DNA from: Clostridia bacterium
GTDB lineage: Bacteria > Bacillota > Clostridia > Oscillospirales > UBA644
NCBI GenBank assembly: GCA_017623595.1
Contig: JAGAOU010000091.1
Location: forward strand, 1-58,061
DNA length: 58,061 nucleotides
Direction of reading: 5' to 3'
Part shown: one piece after another, positions 56,166 through 58,061 of the stretch
Numbering within the stretch: position 1 is the stretch's first letter
Layout: each line of letters starts with the position of its first letter
Position numbers and translations under genes: made by a program
Notes under the pieces: model-generated
What the model was told of the DNA's origin: nothing
What the model saw: the letters and a program-made list of their open reading frames with translations, nothing else
Database searches by the model: none

Positions 56166-57323
56166 ATGAGAGTATCGGTTGTGCCCTGTGCGGATTATGA
56201 TCCCCTGCGTGCCGAGGAGGCACTGCGCCGCGTGTTGGAGCCCCTGGGAGGTTTGGATTGGGTCACCGAAGGAATGACGGTGGCGATCAAAGCAAACCTG
56301 GTTACCTTCATGAAGCCCGAAGCGGCGGGGACCACCCATCCCGTTCTGCTCTGCGCATTGATCAAGCTTTTGAAGGAAAAGGGAGCCCGAGTCATCGTAG
56401 GAGACAGCCCCGGAGGACTTTACACAAAGGCCTTTGTGGAGCGTGTTTACTCGGTCACGGGGCTGAAGGCGGTGGAAGAGGCAGGCGGCGAGCTGAATCG
56501 GGACTTCACCATTGCCGACGCTTCCTATCCCGAAGGAAAAGAAGCGAAGACCTTCACCTATACCGCATGGCTGGACAAAGCCGATGCCATCATTGATTTC
56601 TGCAAACTGAAGACCCACGGGATGATGGCCATGAGCGGTGCGGCAAAAAACATGTTCGGCGTTGTCCCCGGCACGGCAAAGCCGGAATATCATTACCGAT
56701 TCCCCGACCCCGATCGTTTTGCAGACATGATTGTGGATCTGGATGAATATTTTGCACCCCGTCTTTCCATCACCGACGGCATCGTTGGCATGGAAGGAAA
56801 CGGTCCCACAGCGGGAACGCCCCGACACATGGGAGTGCTTTTGGCGTCGGACAGTCCCCATGCCGCAGATCTGATCGGTGCGGCCATCATGGGGCTGAAG
56901 GCAGAAGACGTGCCCACCCTGCAGGCGGCACGGCGGCGGAACCTGATTCCCGCAACCCCCGAAGAGTTGGAATCCGTGGGCGATTGGAAAGCCTTTATTC
57001 AGGAAGACTTCAAGCGGGTGGAAACGGTGCACAGTCTGCGCTTCAATAAGGACGCCCACTCCTTTTTCGGCAAATTCACCTCGGTCATTTTTGACAAAGC
57101 GTTGGCTTCCCGTCCAGTGCTGAAAAAGGACGAATGCGTGGGATGCAAGGAATGTTACAAAATCTGTCCCGCAAAGGCCATTGAAATGAAGGACGGAAAG
57201 CCGCAGATTCACCGCAAGGACTGCATCCGTTGCTTCTGCTGTCAGGAATTTTGCCCCAAAGGCGCCTTGAAGGTAAAACGGACCTGGATTGCCCGATTGC
57301 TTGTTCATGAAAAGAAATCTTGA
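56166..57323 (+). CDS. DUF362 and [4Fe-4S] ferredoxin-domain protein
   Basis: A 385-residue protein. DUF362 domain (about 1-300) with MTVAIKANLVTF, VGDSPGGLYTKAF and LKTHGMMAMSGAAKNMFGVV; C-terminal ferredoxin domain with CVGCKECYKICP and CIRCFCCQEFCP, which hold two [4Fe-4S] clusters. Function of DUF362 proteins is not settled; an electron-transfer or iron-sulfur maturation role is usually suggested. ATG follows GAGGAGG. The only gene in the right flank carrying the duplicated promoter, it is probably the original owner of it. Followed by mntP after 37 bases. Confidence 0.92.
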   Translation: MRVSVVPCADYDPLRAEEALRRVLEPLGGLDWVTEGMTVAIKANLVTFMKPEAAGTTHPVLLCALIKLLKEKGARVIVGDSPGGLYTKAFVERVYSVTGLKAVEEAGGELNRDFTIADASYPEGKEAKTFTYTAWLDKADAIIDFCKLKTHGMMAMSGAAKNMFGVVPGTAKPEYHYRFPDPDRFADMIVDLDEYFAPRLSITDGIVGMEGNGPTAGTPRHMGVLLASDSPHAADLIGAAIMGLKAEDVPTLQAARRRNLIPATPEELESVGDWKAFIQEDFKRVETVHSLRFNKDAHSFFGKFTSVIFDKALASRPVLKKDECVGCKECYKICPAKAIEMKDGKPQIHRKDCIRCFCCQEFCPKGALKVKRTWIARLLVHEKKS

Positions 57324-57360
57324 ATCATAAAATAGAAAAGCGCAACACAAAGGAGTTATC

Positions 57361-57939
57361 ATGGAACTGTTGAGTGTATTTTTCATGGCGTTCGGATTGT
57401 CCATGGATGCCTTTGCGGTATCGGTTTCGGACGGCATCTGCTATCAGAAGGAAAAGAAAAAATTGGTCGTCGCGGCCATCAGCTTCGGTATTTTTCAGGC
57501 GCTGATGCCATTGATCGGTTATATTGTGGGGGAAACCTTCAGCGAATACGTGAAGGCGGTGGACCACTGGATTGCCCTGGTTCTTCTGGGCTTTCTGGGG
57601 GGAAAAATGTTGGCGGAAGCCATTCATGACCTGCGCCATCCCGAGGAGGATCACTGCGCGGTGGCCTTTACATACAAGCTGATTCTCACCCAATCGGTGG
57701 CAACCAGCATCGACGCTTTGGCGGCAGGCGTAACTCTGGCAGTGACCTTCCCCACTACAAATCCCCTCCTCGCCGTAGGACTCATCGGCGGCACAACGGC
57801 GCTCTGCTGCCTCTTCGGTGCCTTTGTGGGGAAAAAGTTCGGTGCCATGATGAAGGAAAAGGCGGCGGTTTTGGGCGGAGTAATTCTCATAGCTATCGGG
57901 CTGAAGATCTTCATCGAGCACATGTTCTTCGGCGGCTGA
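57361..57939 (+). CDS. mntP: manganese efflux pump MntP
   Basis: A 192-residue membrane protein with six helices. MAFGLSMDAFAVSVSDG (about 9-25) and QSVATSIDALAAGVTLA (about 116-132) are the two repeated Asp motifs of the MntP family. It exports Mn(II). ATG follows AAAGGAG. The gap of 37 bases to the DUF362 gene leaves no room for the yybP-ykoY manganese riboswitch that often controls mntP, so here it appears to be read from the DUF362 promoter. Confidence 0.94.
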   Translation: MELLSVFFMAFGLSMDAFAVSVSDGICYQKEKKKLVVAAISFGIFQALMPLIGYIVGETFSEYVKAVDHWIALVLLGFLGGKMLAEAIHDLRHPEEDHCAVAFTYKLILTQSVATSIDALAAGVTLAVTFPTTNPLLAVGLIGGTTALCCLFGAFVGKKFGAMMKEKAAVLGGVILIAIGLKIFIEHMFFGG

Positions 57940-57953
57940 TTCATAATAACAAA

Positions 57954-57979
57954 AAGCGGACATCCTCGGATGTCCGCTT
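57954..57979. terminator. hairpin terminator, stronger on minus strand
   Basis: Stem AAGCGGACATCC/GGATGTCCGCTT. The minus strand continues TTTGTTATT, so it would end a gene beyond the right edge; on the plus strand only CAGTTTG follows, so it would end mntP less surely. Confidence 0.7.
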
Positions 57980-58018
57980 CAGTTTGTCGACAAACCCTAA
58001 ATAAAGTCTCCTTTACGG

Positions 58019-58040
58019 CCGCCGCAAATACTTGCGGCGG
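58019..58040. repeat. perfect inverted repeat at right edge
   Basis: CCGCCGCAA-ATAC-TTGCGGCGG, nine-base arms, then AGTTTTGGGG. Just before it lies a 14-base palindrome GTTTGTCGACAAAC (57982-57995). Together they look like an intergenic repeat element rather than a gene. Confidence 0.55.
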
Positions 58041-58061
58041 AGTTTTGGGGTTCATCTCTCA

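Noticed and set aside
55963-56223. Minus-strand frames over the module copies sharing KNMRQISKKHTGQI
   Set aside because: Three such frames (also near 52561-52797 and 54023-54364) repeat only because the module is duplicated; they lie antisense to promoters and terminators and have no ribosome sites.
57324-57360. Manganese riboswitch before mntP
   Set aside because: Only 37 bases separate the genes, too short for a yybP-ykoY element.
57651-58055. Minus-strand frame of 134 codons beginning MNPKTPPQVF
   Set aside because: Most of it is antisense to mntP, the rest spans the terminator and inverted repeats at the right edge, and there is no good ribosome site.

Overview
The window looks like part of the chromosome of an anaerobic, endospore-forming Clostridia, probably gut-associated and of fairly high GC for the class. 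This is inferred from gpr, spoIIP, a sleB-type cortex hydrolase and a dacF-type carboxypeptidase, from a biotin-dependent sodium-pump decarboxylase operon, from many strong AGGAGG ribosome sites with GTG/TTG starts, and from several near-perfect TTGACA-N17-TATAAT promoters. No species can be named. No rRNA, tRNA, CRISPR array, transposase or phage gene was seen.

Layout. 1-1617: start of a gene that leaves the window, then an ECF sigma factor operon (sigma, putative anti-sigma, small exported protein). 1751-6641: five-gene decarboxylase/transcarboxylase operon (carboxyltransferase, gamma, biotin carrier, beta pump, OadA-like). 6885-12594: LGFP-type surface protein, Gfo/Idh/MocA oxidoreductase, a pair of unknown membrane proteins, an S1-domain protein and a cortex hydrolase. 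12797-18715: plus-strand run pcrA-rmuC-cysteine desulfurase-thiI. 18809-23528: glycosidase-like protein with divergent AraC regulator, COG2426 membrane protein, rpsT, PTS_EIIC_2 membrane protein. 23651-26862: gpr, spoIIP, dacF. 26840-30676: rluB and a class A penicillin-binding protein. 30851-37656: cysteine-rich unknown protein, GH78-like enzyme, ADP-ribosylglycohydrolase-like protein, AraC regulator, trpS. 37904-38560: small Xre regulator and DUF2500-like protein.

38612-49573 is an eight-gene minus-strand operon (OYE-type reductase, two heparinase II/III-type proteins, SDR, FAD-dependent reductase, D-2-hydroxyacid dehydrogenase, sugar isomerase/epimerase, unknown catabolic protein) with a divergent AraC regulator at 49702-50484. 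The proteins lack obvious signal peptides and no transporter is encoded, so a cytoplasmic route for an imported acidic saccharide or glycoside is likely; the substrate is unknown.

The most unusual region is 51.6-56.1 kb, an AT-richer island between a metallophosphoesterase gene and a DUF362/ferredoxin gene. It has four transcription units, each opened by a near-identical copy of one consensus promoter and closed by a strong terminator; a fifth promoter copy drives the DUF362 gene. The units hold six pairs of a short peptide-coding remnant (five lack a credible start signal) followed by a small gene with a good ribosome site and no recognised family. The arrangement matches orphan toxin-tip plus immunity-gene cassettes of polymorphic toxin systems, here stacked behind duplicated promoter modules. 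That function is inference; the promoter repeats, terminators and the remnant/gene alternation are visible in the sequence.
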